A stretch of DNA of 64,000 nt, from the NCBI RefSeq assembly GCF_001700315.1, contig NZ_MASJ01000001.1, forward strand, positions 1-64,000, given 5' to 3'. The stretch comes from Caryophanon tenue. Lineage in GTDB: Bacteria; Bacillota; Bacilli; Bacillales_A; Planococcaceae. A program made the position numbers and the translations under genes. Numbering within the stretch: the stretch's first letter is position 1; every line of letters begins with the position of its first letter. Of this stretch, positions 16,765-27,057 are shown in pieces. A model generated the notes under the pieces. The model saw nothing but the letters and a program-made list of their open reading frames with translations, had not been told where the DNA came from and ran no database searches.

Positions 16765-16836
16765 ATGGGTAACGAGTACCGTATCAAATTCGGGCGGCAT
16801 TTCCGCCAAGATATATTAGGAGGAATTTTTCCATGA
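16765..16836 (+). CDS. 23-codon upstream ORF overlapping the metK start
   Basis: The ORF encodes [20 protein letters not shown] followed by IFP. ATG 16765 has GAGGGG (16752-16757) seven bases upstream. Its TGA (16834-16836) overlaps the metK ATG (16833-16835) as ATGA, and the metK Shine-Dalgarno AGGAGG is within its LGG codons. Ribosomes finishing it could restart on metK. A 5-bp hairpin (16793-16797 with 16803-16807) inside it competes with a long-range pairing of 16730-16736 with 16804-16810. No similarity recognised; it is basic and may be a leader peptide or simply coupled translation. Confidence 0.5.
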   Translation: MGNEYRIKFGRHFRQDILGGIFP

Positions 16837-18029
16837 CGCAACGTCGATTATTTACTTCAGAGAGTGTAACAGAAGGGCATCCAGATAAAATTTGTGACCA
16901 AATTTCAGATGCGATTTTAGATGCCATTTTAGCAGCAGACCCAAATGCACGCGTAGCATGTGAAACAACAGTAACAACTGGTTTAGTATTAGTATCAGGT
17001 GAAATCACAACATCTACATATGTAGATATGAAAGGGATTATCCGTGATACAGTTGCTGAAATTGGTTATACACGTGGGAAATACGGCTTTGATGCAGAAA
17101 ACTTAGCAGTACTTGTAGCAGTAGGTGAGCAATCTCCTGACATCGCACAAGGTGTAGACCAAGCATTAGAAGCTCGTGAAGGTTCAATGACAGATGAAGA
17201 ATTAGAAGCAATTGGTGCAGGCGACCAAGGTTTAATGTTTGGTTATGCATGTAACGAAACACCAGAACTTATGCCGATGCCAATTTCATTAGCACATAAA
17301 TTAGCACGTCGTTTAACAGAAGTGCGTAAAAACGGTACATTAAACTATTTACGTCCAGATGGTAAAACACAAGTAACAATTGAGTACGATGAAAACAACA
17401 CACCAGTACGTGTGGATACAATCGTTATTTCAACACAACATGATGAAGAAGCAACATTAGAGCAAATTCAAGCAGATATGAAAAAGCATGTCATTGCAGA
17501 AGTTGTACCGGCTGAATTATTAGATGACAATACTAAATACTTCATTAACCCAACAGGTCGTTTCGTAATTGGTGGACCTAAAGGTGATGCAGGTTTAACG
17601 GGTCGTAAAATCATCGTTGATACGTACGGTGGTTATGCACGTCACGGTGGCGGTGCATTCTCTGGTAAGGACGCAACAAAAGTTGACCGTTCAGCTGCAT
17701 ATGCAGCACGTTACGTAGCGAAAAATATCGTAGCGGCTGGTTTAGCAGACCGTGCAGAAGTACAACTTGCATATGCAATCGGTGTTGCACAACCAGTATC
17801 AATCGCTGTTGATACATTCGGTACAGGTAAAGTGGATTCAGAGCAAATCGTAGCATGGATCCGTGAAGAGTTTGACTTACGTCCAGCAGGTATCATCAAA
17901 ATGTTAGATTTACGTCGTCCAATTTACAAACAAACAGCAGCTTACGGTCACTTCGGTCGTACAGACTTAAATGTACCTTGGGAAGCAACAGATAAAGCAG
18001 CAACATTACAAGCAAAAGCTGGTTTATAA
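16833..18029 (+). CDS. metK: S-adenosylmethionine synthetase
   Basis: A 398-residue enzyme making SAM from methionine and ATP. The N-terminal [20 protein letters not shown], the central [15 protein letters not shown] and the glycine-rich [20 protein letters not shown] are the standard MetK signatures. AGGAGG lies nine bases upstream. Expression is controlled by the SAM-I riboswitch in the leader, a product-feedback loop. Strong codon bias fits a highly expressed gene. Confidence 0.98.
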   Translation: MTQRRLFTSESVTEGHPDKICDQISDAILDAILAADPNARVACETTVTTGLVLVSGEITTSTYVDMKGIIRDTVAEIGYTRGKYGFDAENLAVLVAVGEQSPDIAQGVDQALEAREGSMTDEELEAIGAGDQGLMFGYACNETPELMPMPISLAHKLARRLTEVRKNGTLNYLRPDGKTQVTIEYDENNTPVRVDTIVISTQHDEEATLEQIQADMKKHVIAEVVPAELLDDNTKYFINPTGRFVIGGPKGDAGLTGRKIIVDTYGGYARHGGGAFSGKDATKVDRSAAYAARYVAKNIVAAGLADRAEVQLAYAIGVAQPVSIAVDTFGTGKVDSEQIVAWIREEFDLRPAGIIKMLDLRRPIYKQTAAYGHFGRTDLNVPWEATDKAATLQAKAGL

Positions 18030-18036
18030 TTTATAG

Positions 18037-18079
18037 AAAAGAGGCACTAACGAATGTGTATTCGTTAGTGCCTCTTTTT
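18037..18079. terminator. Bidirectional terminator between metK and ytoA
   Basis: A perfect 19-bp stem (18037-18055 with 18060-18078) with flanking A and T runs, shared by convergent genes. Confidence 0.93.
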
Positions 18080-18091
18080 ATGTACGTAGTA

Positions 18092-18604
18092 TTATTTTTG
18101 TAATGATTTGTAATACTGACCTTTTTCCACGTATTCACGAATAATACGGTCCATATCTTTGCGATCTTCTTCCGTAATTTCGCGTACGACTTTTACTGGA
18201 GAGCCCATCGCTAATGTGTTTGGTGGGATTTTTTTGCCAGGTGGTACAAGTGAGCCAGCGCCAATGAATGCACCTTCACCAATTTCAGCACCGTCTAAAA
18301 TGATTGAACCCATGCCGATTAATGCACGTTTTTTAATCGTACAGCTATGTAGTGTTACTTGATGGCCAACTGTTACTTCATCTTCAATAATGAGTGGTGC
18401 TAGTGGACTTTGATGTAAGCAGCTTAAATCTTGAATACTTACGCGTTCGCCGATAATCGTCTTGTTTACATCACCGCGGATAACCGTGTTAAACCAAATC
18501 GTTGAGTGTGCACCAATCGTAACATCACCTGTAATCGTTACATAATCTGCAACAAAAACGGTCGGGTCGATTGTTGGGGATTTATCTTTATATGGGTAAA
18601 TCAT
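18092..18604 (-). CDS. ytoA: Gamma-carbonic anhydrase-like hexapeptide-repeat protein (YtoA)
   Basis: A 170-residue left-handed beta-helix protein with repeated I-G-x-x hexapeptide turns, for example VTITGDVTIGAHSTIWFN, VIRGD and ALIGMGSIILDGAEIGEGAF. His residues in SCLHQSPLAP, TVGHQV and LHSCT sit at the positions of gamma-class metal ligands. B. subtilis YtoA is of the same length, close to metK. Catalytic activity is not established. AAGGAG is nine bases before the ATG. Confidence 0.88.
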   Translation of the reverse strand: MIYPYKDKSPTIDPTVFVADYVTITGDVTIGAHSTIWFNTVIRGDVNKTIIGERVSIQDLSCLHQSPLAPLIIEDEVTVGHQVTLHSCTIKKRALIGMGSIILDGAEIGEGAFIGAGSLVPPGKKIPPNTLAMGSPVKVVREITEEDRKDMDRIIREYVEKGQYYKSLQK

Positions 18605-18734
18605 CGCAAATGCTCCTTTTTTCGATTATTATGAATTACATATAATCGTATCAAACAATACACATAAATGAAACAGCAGAAAAAAATAATGTTTTCATGT
18701 AACAGATGTATAATAGAAGAATGGAGGGATGCAT

Positions 18735-19538
18735 ATGTGGAAATGGGATGCCCAACAAGCACCAAAAGCGGTTGTTGCAATTATTCACGGTGCTTATGAA
18801 TATCACTATTGGTATATGTGGTTAATTGAACAATTACGAGCAAATGGATACGATGTCGTTATGGGCGACCTGCCAGGGCATGGTGAAGTGAAGCGCAGTG
18901 AACATATTCATAATGAAAGCTTTCGCGATTATGAAGTATTTGTAAATCAAACATTAAAAGTAGCGATGACACATGATTTACCGGTATTTGTTATCGGGCA
19001 AGGTTTAGGAGCTACGCTTGTGATGCAAGGTATTAGAAAGAAAAGTATCGAGTGTGCAGGGATTATTTTATTATCGCCATGGCTACAATTGGATAATACA
19101 CCAAGCAAATTATCCGGAGCACTTGCGAGTATGTCCAAAATTGTCGGGAATATGAAGTTGACACATCAATTATCATTATCAGATATGACGAATAATGAAG
19201 ATAGCTATCCTGAATTACAAAATCAGCCAATATTTAGTACTCACATTACCGTTAGTTGGTATAAAGAGTTACAACATTTAATGCGTGAGATGAGCAATGA
19301 CCAAATTAAAATACCAAATATTCCAACGCTTGTTATGACAGGTGGGCAGGACCGCATTACCAATACAGTTGCATCCCGAAAATGGGTGCTACAGCAACAT
19401 TTAAGTGAGTTTCATTATAAGGAATGGCCGAACTGTCGTCATAACTTACATATGGAAGAAGAACGTGAGGAAATATTCCATTATATGAATGATTTCATGG
19501 CTAATATTTTGCGTTCTCTCGGATATATTATTGAATAA
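18735..19538 (+). CDS. ytpA: YtpA-type alpha/beta-hydrolase lacking the nucleophile serine
   Basis: A 267-residue protein close in plan to B. subtilis YtpA, a lysophospholipase-type hydrolase linked to bacilysocin: IIHGAYEYHYWYMWLIEQL and VVMGDLPGHG align well with what I remember of YtpA. The nucleophile elbow, normally GHSMGG, reads GQGLGA at 88-93, so Ser is replaced by Gly90 (codon GGT, 19002-19004). The acid (GGQDRIT) and His (CRHNLHME) regions remain. It may be catalytically dead or use another residue. Start at ATG 18735, six bases after GGAGGGA; ATG 18729 abuts that site. It lies beside ytoA as in B. subtilis. Confidence 0.8.
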   Translation: MWKWDAQQAPKAVVAIIHGAYEYHYWYMWLIEQLRANGYDVVMGDLPGHGEVKRSEHIHNESFRDYEVFVNQTLKVAMTHDLPVFVIGQGLGATLVMQGIRKKSIECAGIILLSPWLQLDNTPSKLSGALASMSKIVGNMKLTHQLSLSDMTNNEDSYPELQNQPIFSTHITVSWYKELQHLMREMSNDQIKIPNIPTLVMTGGQDRITNTVASRKWVLQQHLSEFHYKEWPNCRHNLHMEEEREEIFHYMNDFMANILRSLGYIIE

Positions 19539-19590
19539 ATTGTACTAGCACAGGGTGTTATCGCCAAATAACATTTGGATGTTAGTTCAT

Positions 19591-19637
19591 AAAAATAACT
19601 TACAACATATACGTATTTATGTTGTAAGTTATTTTTA
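19591..19637 (+). terminator. Rho-independent terminator after ytpA
   Basis: A perfect stem of about 18 bp (19591-19608 with 19619-19636) with a loop of about 10 nt and a T run. Confidence 0.93.
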
Positions 19638-19768
19638 TTTTGTGTATTAAAACACATTGCACAATATAAGATTTTGTAATATATTGAATTTTAAGATTAG
19701 TCTTTTTCTAAATGGAAAAAACGTATGAAAAAGACAATTTAGTACATAGAAAAAAAGGGGGCGGACAG

Positions 19769-21241
19769 ATGAGTGAAGCAATTAGCTGGATTAATGGAAT
19801 TTTATGGGGACCGTGGATGATTTACGGTATTTTAGTCGTTGGTCTATTTTTCTCGATTTTAACGAAGTTTGCACAAGTACGTTTATTCAAAGATATGATT
19901 ACGTTAATGTTCAAAGGGGAGAAATCAGCAGAAGGTGTATCGTCATTCCAAGCATTATCGATTGCGCTGTCAGGACGTGTAGGTACTGGTAATATTGTCG
20001 GAACAGCATCGGCAATCGCGTTTGGTGGACCAGGTGCGGTATTTTGGATGTGGGTAACAGCGTTTATTGGTGCTTCTACAGCATATGTAGAATCAACGCT
20101 TGCTCAAATTTATAAGGAAAACAAAAATGGTCAGTACCGAGGTGGCCCAGCGTTCTATATCGAAAAAGGGATGGGTGTACGTTGGTTCGGTATTGTTTTC
20201 GCAGTATGTGCGATTTTAGCGGTGGCAATTTTAATGCCAGGTGTACAATCAAATGCAATTTCAGGTGCAGTAACAAACGCGTTTAATATTCCAGCGTGGG
20301 TAACGGGCGCATTTTTAGTTATTTTACTTGGATTTATTATTATCGGTGGGGTAAAGCGTATTGCAAATGCCGCACAAATTATTGTACCGTTTATGGCATT
20401 AGCGTATATTTTAATGGCCGTTATTGTTATCTTTATGAATATTTCAGAAGTACCCGATGTATTTGGGTTAATTTTCCGTAGTGCATTTAACTTGGATGCA
20501 ACGTTTGGTGGGATGATTGGTGCGGCAATTGCTTGGGGTGTAAAACGTGCGATTTACTCAAATGAAGCAGGGCAAGGTACAGGACCTCACCCAGCAGCAG
20601 CAGCGGAAGTATCTCACCCAGCGAAGCAAGGTTTAGTACAAGCGGCATCTGTTTATATTGATACATTATTAGTATGTTCAGCAACAGCATTAATGATTTT
20701 ATTTATGGGAACATACAATACAAATGTTATGGATGCAGATGGTGAGTTAGTCGCTGAAAATATTCCGGGCACAGACTATACAGGCTTTACACAAGCAGCA
20801 GTAAATGGTGCATTCCCATCGTTTGATGGCTTCGGCTCAGGCTTTATTGCAATTGCGCTATTCTTCTTTGCCTTTACAACATTAATGGCATACTACTATA
20901 TTGCCGAAACGAATGTTGCGTATATTTTCAGAGGACGTAATGAAGTCGTCGCCACGTGGGTGCTAAAGTTTGTTATTTTAATTTCGGCGTTCTACGGTAC
21001 AGTACGTACAAGTGACCTTGCGTGGGCGTTTGGTGATGTCGGGCTTGGTTTAATGGTATGGACGAACGTTATTGCCTGTCTATTCTTAACAAAGCCAGCA
21101 ATTGCGGCATTACGTGATTACGAGGCACAGAAAAAAGCAGGGAAAGACCCAGTGTTTGACCCGGATAAATTAGGCATTAAAAATGCAGATTTCTGGTATG
21201 AATATCGTAAAAAGCACCCTGAAAAATACGGGGATAAGTAA
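19769..21241 (+). CDS. Alanine/glycine:cation symporter, AGCS family
   Basis: A 490-residue sodium (or proton)-coupled amino-acid importer with about 10-11 membrane helices. The family signature ALSGRVGTGNIVGTASAIAF (first of the two conserved blocks) is near residue 70, with GGPGAVFWMW just after and IYSNEAGQGTGPHPAAAAEV near 270. Start at ATG 19769, seven bases after AAGGGGG; an upstream ATG at 19712 would add charged residues with no ribosome site. It resembles B. subtilis AlsT-type carriers; alanine, glycine or glutamine cannot be told apart from sequence. Confidence 0.92.
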   Translation: MSEAISWINGILWGPWMIYGILVVGLFFSILTKFAQVRLFKDMITLMFKGEKSAEGVSSFQALSIALSGRVGTGNIVGTASAIAFGGPGAVFWMWVTAFIGASTAYVESTLAQIYKENKNGQYRGGPAFYIEKGMGVRWFGIVFAVCAILAVAILMPGVQSNAISGAVTNAFNIPAWVTGAFLVILLGFIIIGGVKRIANAAQIIVPFMALAYILMAVIVIFMNISEVPDVFGLIFRSAFNLDATFGGMIGAAIAWGVKRAIYSNEAGQGTGPHPAAAAEVSHPAKQGLVQAASVYIDTLLVCSATALMILFMGTYNTNVMDADGELVAENIPGTDYTGFTQAAVNGAFPSFDGFGSGFIAIALFFFAFTTLMAYYYIAETNVAYIFRGRNEVVATWVLKFVILISAFYGTVRTSDLAWAFGDVGLGLMVWTNVIACLFLTKPAIAALRDYEAQKKAGKDPVFDPDKLGIKNADFWYEYRKKHPEKYGDK

Positions 21242-21243
21242 AT

Positions 21244-21283
21244 AAAAAGGAAGCGGGCACGAAGTGTGCTCGCTTCCTTTTTA
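21244..21283. terminator. Bidirectional terminator between AGCS symporter and ytqB
   Basis: A 17-bp stem (21244-21260 with 21266-21282, one mismatch or wobble) with A and T runs on both sides. The T run includes the ytqB stop codon. Confidence 0.9.
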
Positions 21284-21859
21284 TTGTGCCGGTAATTCTT
21301 TTACCTTTTGTAAGGCAACAACAAATGGTGGGTCGTTTTGTTGGTTTAAAAATTGGTATTGTAACACATGCACATGCTTTTGTGGCAAATTTGAAACGTA
21401 TTGGAGTACAGCATCACGTTCTTCTTTTCCACCGGCATGTCCGTGATAAATCACAAGTACGATGATGCCACCAACCGTTAATAATTGCAATAATGCTTCA
21501 ATCGCAGGAACAGTGGTATTTGGCTTTGTAATAATTTCGTGGTCACTGCCAGGTAAATAGCCTAAATTAAAGACAGCAGCAGAAACCGGCTTTGTTACGT
21601 ATTGTGCAACATTTTCATGCCCATCATTTAATACAAGCGCGCGGTGTTCAAGCCCTTCATCTAATAAGCGAAGCAGTGTCGCATTGACCGCTTCTTTTTG
21701 CACATCAAAGGCATACACTTGTCCGTCATCACCAACAAGTTGTGCTAAAAAGAGCGTATCATGTCCGTTGCCAGCTGTTGCGTCAACAACGGTATCGCCA
21801 GGCTGAATCGTCTCAGCAAGTAAATCCTGTGCATATTGTAAGACGCGTTTAAGCTTCAT
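21281..21859 (-). CDS. ytqB: tRNA-modifying SAM-dependent methyltransferase YtqB (MnmM type)
   Basis: A 192-residue class I methyltransferase. Motif I is VVDATAGNGHDTLFLA (near 24-39), then VYAFDVQKEAV with the acidic ribose ligand, and VFNLGYLPGSDHE, where the NLGYLPG motif is typical of the YtqB family. B. subtilis YtqB has been assigned as MnmM, the methyltransferase completing mnm5s2U at wobble position 34 of tRNA. I start at ATG 21859 (AGAGG eight bases upstream) rather than farther in ytqA. It overlaps ytqA by 11 bases, so the pair is one operon. Confidence 0.88.
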   Translation of the reverse strand: MKLKRVLQYAQDLLAETIQPGDTVVDATAGNGHDTLFLAQLVGDDGQVYAFDVQKEAVNATLLRLLDEGLEHRALVLNDGHENVAQYVTKPVSAAVFNLGYLPGSDHEIITKPNTTVPAIEALLQLLTVGGIIVLVIYHGHAGGKEERDAVLQYVSNLPQKHVHVLQYQFLNQQNDPPFVVALQKVKELPAQ

Positions 21860-22814
21860 GTGCTGAAACCTCTTCTTTGTACAGTTTACCTTGCCAGCTA
21901 CCGCGACGTTCAAGCTCTGCATCAATGCCATTTAGCACTTCCCATTTATTTACACTCCACATCGGACCAATCATTAAATCAATTGGACCGTCTCCTGTAA
22001 TACGGTGAATAATCATGTCAGGTGGTAAAATTTCTAATTGGTCTGCAACCAGCTTCACATACTCGCCTTGGTCCATAAATTCTAGCATCCCTTTTTCATA
22101 TTGCTTCACCATAGGCGTACCTTTTAATAAATGCAGTAAATGAATTTTAATGCCTTGTACATCTAATTTCGCAACTTGTCGTGCGGTTTCCATCATCATA
22201 TCGTAGTCTTCTAAAGGTAGACCGTTAATAATATGTGTAACGACACGAATGCCATGCTTACGTAATTTTTCGACACCTTCTACATATGTTTTGTAGTCGT
22301 GTGCACGATTAATAAGCGTAGCCGTTTTTTCATGCACCGTTTGTAAGCCAAGCTCTACCCATAAATAGGTGCGTTCATTTAGTTCTGCTAAATATTCAAC
22401 AACATCATCCGGTAAGCAGTCGGGGCGTGTTGCAATGGATAATCCCATAACACCTTCACATGCAAGCGCTGCTTCGAATTTTTCTTTTAGTACAGGAAGC
22501 GGTGCGTGTGTATTTGTATACGCCTGGAAGTAAGCCATCGTTAAGCCGTCTTTCCATTTATGCTCCATCTTTGCTTTAATTTGTTCGAATTGTACAGGAA
22601 TAGGATCTACTTTATTTCCTGCAAAGTCACCAGAGCCGGCTGCTGAACAAAACGTACAGCCACCAAATGCAACAGTGCCGTCACGGTTTGGGCAGTCAAA
22701 GCCAGCATCAAGAGCCACTTTGTATACTTTTTTGCCAAATTCATTTCGTAAATAACGATTCCACGTATAGTAACGCTTTCCGTCTGACGGGAAAGGGAAG
22801 TTTGTTTCTGTCAT
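21849..22814 (-). CDS. ytqA: Radical SAM protein YtqA (TIGR01212 type)
   Basis: A 321-residue radical SAM protein. The cluster motif is DCPNRDGTVAFGGCTFC with the unusual spacing C-x12-C-x2-C rather than C-x3-C-x2-C, characteristic of this subfamily; AAGSGDFAG follows, then the TIM-barrel body with LSIATRPDCL and VELGLQT. It is coupled to ytqB, and literature on B. subtilis links both to mnm5s2U synthesis in tRNA. The start is uncertain: ATG 22823 is only three bases from AAGGAG and ATG 22814 is twelve; I prefer the latter from the conserved N-terminus. Confidence 0.87.
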   Translation of the reverse strand: MTETNFPFPSDGKRYYTWNRYLRNEFGKKVYKVALDAGFDCPNRDGTVAFGGCTFCSAAGSGDFAGNKVDPIPVQFEQIKAKMEHKWKDGLTMAYFQAYTNTHAPLPVLKEKFEAALACEGVMGLSIATRPDCLPDDVVEYLAELNERTYLWVELGLQTVHEKTATLINRAHDYKTYVEGVEKLRKHGIRVVTHIINGLPLEDYDMMMETARQVAKLDVQGIKIHLLHLLKGTPMVKQYEKGMLEFMDQGEYVKLVADQLEILPPDMIIHRITGDGPIDLMIGPMWSVNKWEVLNGIDAELERRGSWQGKLYKEEVSAHEA

Positions 22815-23110
22815 ATGTTTCATTCACTCCTTAACGCTTTATTCTAACATGTGGAGGCAGTGAAGTCATGTGTTGTGTCATCGTGAAATTGCGTTGCTAT
22901 TAGATGGCGATGTGTCATTCTAAAGGTTCGTTTATGTAGGTGGGATAATAAAGGAGTTTAGTGGACTGGTAAATATATACGGATTTTTAAGTGAACAGCA
23001 AACATAATGGCGCTAGTAGATTTGTTTGGGTATAAAACTTTTTTCTTGAGAATTTCAAAAAACAAGCATAGACTGTTATTTTGTGAACTGACATAACGGA
23101 GGAAAAAGCG

Positions 23111-24274
23111 ATGCCAAAACGTGTATGGATTTTAATTATTGGTGCGTTTGTGAATACAATTGGGAATTCATTTTTATGGCCTTTAAACAGCATCTATATC
23201 CATGATTATTTAGGGAAGTCTTTAACAGTAGCAGGCATTGTACTGATGCTGAGCTCATTAGCAGGTGTAGCCGGCAATTTAGTCGGTGGGTATATTTTTG
23301 ATAAAATTGGTGGCTTTAAGACGATTGGTGGCGCGGTAATCGCCAATTTAGCAACACTGATTTGTTTAGTGTTTTGGCATGATTGGCCGAGCTATGTCAT
23401 CTTTTTAACGTTGCTTGGCTTTAGCGGGGGCATTGTATTTCCCGCATTGTACGCAATTGCGGGGAATATTTGGCCTGAAGGTGGACGCAGAGCATTTAAT
23501 GCGATTTTTTTAGCGAATAATGTCGGTGTTGCGATTGGGCCAGCACTAGCAGGACTTGTTGCGGATGTGTCATTTGAATATGTGTTTATCGCAAACTTAT
23601 GCGCATATGCCTTGTTCTTCTTCATTGTGATTACGACATTTAAGCGCATTGATACGAAGCCTGTAAAGAGAACGACACAAGTGATGACGGAAAAAGTTTC
23701 AAATGTACCATTGTATGCGCTACTGGTGCTATGTATCGCACTTGTCGGTTGTTGGCTATCGTATTCACAATGGGCAGCGACAATTTCAACACATACGCAA
23801 GCGCTTGATATTAGCTTGTCACAATATAGTTTATTATGGACGATTAATGGCTTATTAATTGTAGCAGTGCAACCGCTTATTTTGCCGATTGTGCGCATGT
23901 GGGAGCATAAAGTGAAGCATCAGCTTGTGCTTGGCTTAGTGTTAATGGCATTGTCATTTGTTGTCGTTGCGTATGCAGGAGATTTTAAAATGTTTGCTGC
24001 AGCGATGGTCATTTTGACGCTTGGGGAAGTATTTTTTACACCTGTTATTCCGATGATTGCGAGTCAGCTTGCACCTATTGGAAAGGAAGGTTTTTATCAA
24101 GGTGTTGTCAATAGCGCTTCAACAATGGGGCGTGTTATTGGACCGTTAGTTGGTGGGATTATGGTCGATATGTATGATATGAAGGCGTTGGCACTTATGT
24201 TAGTCGTTATTTTATTATTGTCGATTGTGCCGTGTTTATTGTACGATAAACGCTTAAAAGCCATGAACGCATAA
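23111..24274 (+). CDS. Major facilitator superfamily transporter
   Basis: A 387-residue carrier with 12 predicted helices in two six-helix halves. The loop 2-3 region GGYIFDKIGGFKTIGG matches the MFS G-x3-D-R/K-x-G-G/R-R/K pattern. The second half opens near residue 205 (LYALLVLCIALVGCW). The substrate is unknown; the drug-efflux (DHA1) type is most likely. GGAGG lies nine bases before the ATG. The 287 bases upstream hold no gene. B. subtilis also has an MFS gene (yttB) beside leuS, so this may be its equivalent. Confidence 0.85.
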   Translation: MPKRVWILIIGAFVNTIGNSFLWPLNSIYIHDYLGKSLTVAGIVLMLSSLAGVAGNLVGGYIFDKIGGFKTIGGAVIANLATLICLVFWHDWPSYVIFLTLLGFSGGIVFPALYAIAGNIWPEGGRRAFNAIFLANNVGVAIGPALAGLVADVSFEYVFIANLCAYALFFFIVITTFKRIDTKPVKRTTQVMTEKVSNVPLYALLVLCIALVGCWLSYSQWAATISTHTQALDISLSQYSLLWTINGLLIVAVQPLILPIVRMWEHKVKHQLVLGLVLMALSFVVVAYAGDFKMFAAAMVILTLGEVFFTPVIPMIASQLAPIGKEGFYQGVVNSASTMGRVIGPLVGGIMVDMYDMKALALMLVVILLLSIVPCLLYDKRLKAMNA

Positions 24275-24281
24275 CAAACAC

Positions 24282-24310
24282 TTGTGATTTTAACGAGATT
24301 CGATTAAAAT
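24282..24310 (+). promoter_or_regulatory. Promoter of the leuS T-box leader
   Basis: TTGTGA (24282-24287), a 17-bp spacer and TAAAAT (24305-24310), about 20 bases after the MFS stop and just before the T-box RNA. Confidence 0.6.
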
Positions 24311-24316
24311 GAATGC

Positions 24317-24575
24317 GATACACAAACGACTGTGATAAGGAATAGTAGCGACTGAATTTTTTGTAGAGAGTTAGCGGATGGTGAAAGCTAATAAAAGGAC
24401 AGCGTGAACTCGCCTTGGAGTCTGCGAGTGGTGAAAGTAAGTAACTATTTGCCGTTTTCCGCGTTAAGGAACTTAAGTTGAGTGGATACACTAAATTGGG
24501 TGGTACCGCGGGAGCTGCATTTTCTCTCGTCCCTTTTCTGCATGTGCAGGTTAGGGGCGGGATTTTTTATTTTCA
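24317..24575 (+). ncRNA. T-box leader of leuS (leucine specifier CUC)
   Basis: The T-box antiterminator sequence AAATTGGGTGGTACCGCGG (24493-24511) is diagnostic. A G/C-balanced terminator stem (about 24524-24534 with 24551-24562) and T run follow. In the stem I region GTGAACTCGCC offers the specifier CTC at 24409-24411, a leucine codon, consistent with the downstream gene. Uncharged tRNA-Leu would pair with the specifier and with TGGN of the T-box, preventing termination. Confidence 0.95.
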
Positions 24576-24631
24576 AGAATTTTCTGTCAACTCACCACAT
24601 TGAATAGAAATATTAAAGGAGGAAACGATTT

Positions 24632-27046
24632 ATGAGTTTTAATCATCAACAAATCGAAAAGAAATGGCAAAAATATTGGTTAGATAACAAATCATTTAAA
24701 ACGTTAAATGACGATTCAAAAGAGAAGTTTTACGCATTAGATATGTTCCCTTATCCATCAGGTGCTGGTCTACACGTAGGTCACCCAGAAGGTTACACAG
24801 CAACAGATATTTTATCTCGTTACAAACGTATGAACGGTTATGATGTATTACACCCAATGGGATGGGATGCATTCGGTTTACCAGCAGAACAATACGCACT
24901 TGATACAGGAAATGACCCAGCGGAATTTACAGAGAAAAACATCGCGACATTTAAGCGCCAAATTCAAGAGCTAGGTTTCTCATATGACTGGGACCGTGAA
25001 ATTAACACGACAGACCCGAAATACTATAAATGGACGCAGTGGATTTTCACAAAATTAGTGGAAATGGATTTAGCGTACGTTGACGAAGTAGCAGTAAACT
25101 GGTGTGAAGCATTAGGTACAGTACTAGCGAATGAAGAAGTAATCGACGGTTTATCAGAGCGCGGTGGTCACCCAGTTGTACGTAAGCCAATGCGTCAATG
25201 GGTGCTACGTATTACAAAATACGCAGACCGTTTAATTGATGATTTAGAAGAAGTAGATTGGCCAGAATCAATTAAAGATATGCAACGTAACTGGATTGGT
25301 CGCTCAGAAGGCGCACAAGTGAAGTTTACGGTTGCTCATACAGATAAAGCGTTTGAAGTGTTTACAACACGTCCTGATACATTATTCGGTGCAACATACT
25401 GTGTATTAGCGCCAGAGCATGCGTTAGTAAAAGACATTACAACAGACGCACAACGCGAAGCAGTAGAAGCATACTTAGAAAAAGTAGCATTAAAATCTGA
25501 CCTTGAGCGTACAGACTTAGCGAAAGAAAAAACAGGTGTATTCACAGGTGCATACGCAGTAAATCCAATTAACGGTAAAGAAGTGCCGATTTGGATTGCT
25601 GACTACGTATTATCAACATACGGTACAGGCGCAATTATGGCCGTTCCGGCACATGATGAGCGTGACTATGAGTTCGCAAAAGAATTTGGTTTAGACATCA
25701 TTGCTGTACTTGAAGGTGGCGATATCGAAAACGAAGCGTTCACAGGTGACGGTGCACACATTAACTCAGACTTCTTAAACGGCTTAAACAAAGAAGACGG
25801 TATTACAGCTGCGATTAACTGGTTAGTTGAAAACGGTGTCGGTGAGAAGAAAGTAACGTACCGTTTACGTGACTGGTTATTCTCTCGTCAACGTTATTGG
25901 GGTGAGCCAATTCCAGTAATTCACTGGGAAGATGGCACAATGACGACAATTCCAGAAGCGGAATTACCACTTGAATTACCGAAGACAACAAACATTCGTC
26001 CTTCAGGTACAGGTGAATCGCCACTTGCGAACATTGCAGATTGGGTAAACGTTGTAGACCCTGTAACAGGTAAAAAAGGTCGTCGTGAAACGAACACAAT
26101 GCCACAGTGGGCTGGTTCTTCATGGTACTTCTTACGCTACATCGATCCAACGAATGACAATGCCATTGCAGACCCAGAGTTATTAAAACGCTGGTTACCG
26201 GTTGATATTTATATCGGTGGTGCAGAACATGCTGTACTTCACTTATTATACGCGCGCTTCTGGCACAAAGTGTTATACGATTTAGGGGTTGTTCACACGA
26301 AAGAGCCATTCCAAAAGTTATTTAACCAAGGGATGATTTTAGGTGAAGGTAATGAAAAAATGTCGAAGTCAAAAGGGAATGTTGTAAACCCTGACGAAAT
26401 TATCGAATCACACGGTGCTGACACATTACGTTTATACGAAATGTTCATGGGTCCATTAGAAGCATCTGTTGCTTGGAGCACAAATGGTCTTGACGGCGCT
26501 CGTCGTTTCTTAGACCGCATTTGGCGTTTATTTGTAACAGAAGAAGGTACGTTAGCAGAGAAAGTACAAGATACAGCAAACGTAGACCTTGAAAAGTCTT
26601 ACCACCAAACAGTGAAAAAAGTAACGGAAGATATTGAAGGAATTCGCTTCAATACAGCCATTTCGCAAATGATGGTATTCATTAACGATTGCTATAAAGC
26701 AGATGTGATTCCAACTGAGTATGCAAAAGGCTTCATCAAATTAATTGCACCAATTGCGCCACACGTAGCGGAAGAAATTTGGAGCATTTTAGGTAGCGAA
26801 GAAACATTAACATATGCAGCTTGGCCAACATATGATGAGTCAAAACTTGTTGATGACGAAGTGGAAGTAGTTGTCCAAGTAGCAGGTAAAGTACGTGCGA
26901 AAATTAAAGTTGCCAAAGATGCAACAAAAGAGCAATTAGAGCAAATTGCGCTAGCAGATGAAAAAGTACAAGAATTTATCGCAGGCAAAGACATTAAGAA
27001 AGTTGTTGTCATTCCAGGTAAATTAGTAAACATCGTCGCAATTTAA
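24632..27046 (+). CDS. leuS: Leucyl-tRNA synthetase
   Basis: An 804-residue class I synthetase charging tRNA-Leu. The HIGH-type motif is [14 protein letters not shown] (near 45) and the KMSKS motif is [17 protein letters not shown] (near 573); the CP1 editing domain contains [19 protein letters not shown] and [15 protein letters not shown]. Length is normal for Firmicutes. AAAGGAGG precedes the ATG. Controlled by the T-box leader upstream. Confidence 0.98.
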   Translation: MSFNHQQIEKKWQKYWLDNKSFKTLNDDSKEKFYALDMFPYPSGAGLHVGHPEGYTATDILSRYKRMNGYDVLHPMGWDAFGLPAEQYALDTGNDPAEFTEKNIATFKRQIQELGFSYDWDREINTTDPKYYKWTQWIFTKLVEMDLAYVDEVAVNWCEALGTVLANEEVIDGLSERGGHPVVRKPMRQWVLRITKYADRLIDDLEEVDWPESIKDMQRNWIGRSEGAQVKFTVAHTDKAFEVFTTRPDTLFGATYCVLAPEHALVKDITTDAQREAVEAYLEKVALKSDLERTDLAKEKTGVFTGAYAVNPINGKEVPIWIADYVLSTYGTGAIMAVPAHDERDYEFAKEFGLDIIAVLEGGDIENEAFTGDGAHINSDFLNGLNKEDGITAAINWLVENGVGEKKVTYRLRDWLFSRQRYWGEPIPVIHWEDGTMTTIPEAELPLELPKTTNIRPSGTGESPLANIADWVNVVDPVTGKKGRRETNTMPQWAGSSWYFLRYIDPTNDNAIADPELLKRWLPVDIYIGGAEHAVLHLLYARFWHKVLYDLGVVHTKEPFQKLFNQGMILGEGNEKMSKSKGNVVNPDEIIESHGADTLRLYEMFMGPLEASVAWSTNGLDGARRFLDRIWRLFVTEEGTLAEKVQDTANVDLEKSYHQTVKKVTEDIEGIRFNTAISQMMVFINDCYKADVIPTEYAKGFIKLIAPIAPHVAEEIWSILGSEETLTYAAWPTYDESKLVDDEVEVVVQVAGKVRAKIKVAKDATKEQLEQIALADEKVQEFIAGKDIKKVVVIPGKLVNIVAI

Positions 27047-27057
27047 GGATTACAAAC

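Noticed and set aside
22824-23110. Possible regulatory RNA before the MFS gene
   Set aside because: The 287-base gap has no clear conserved motif, terminator or T-box that I could identify.
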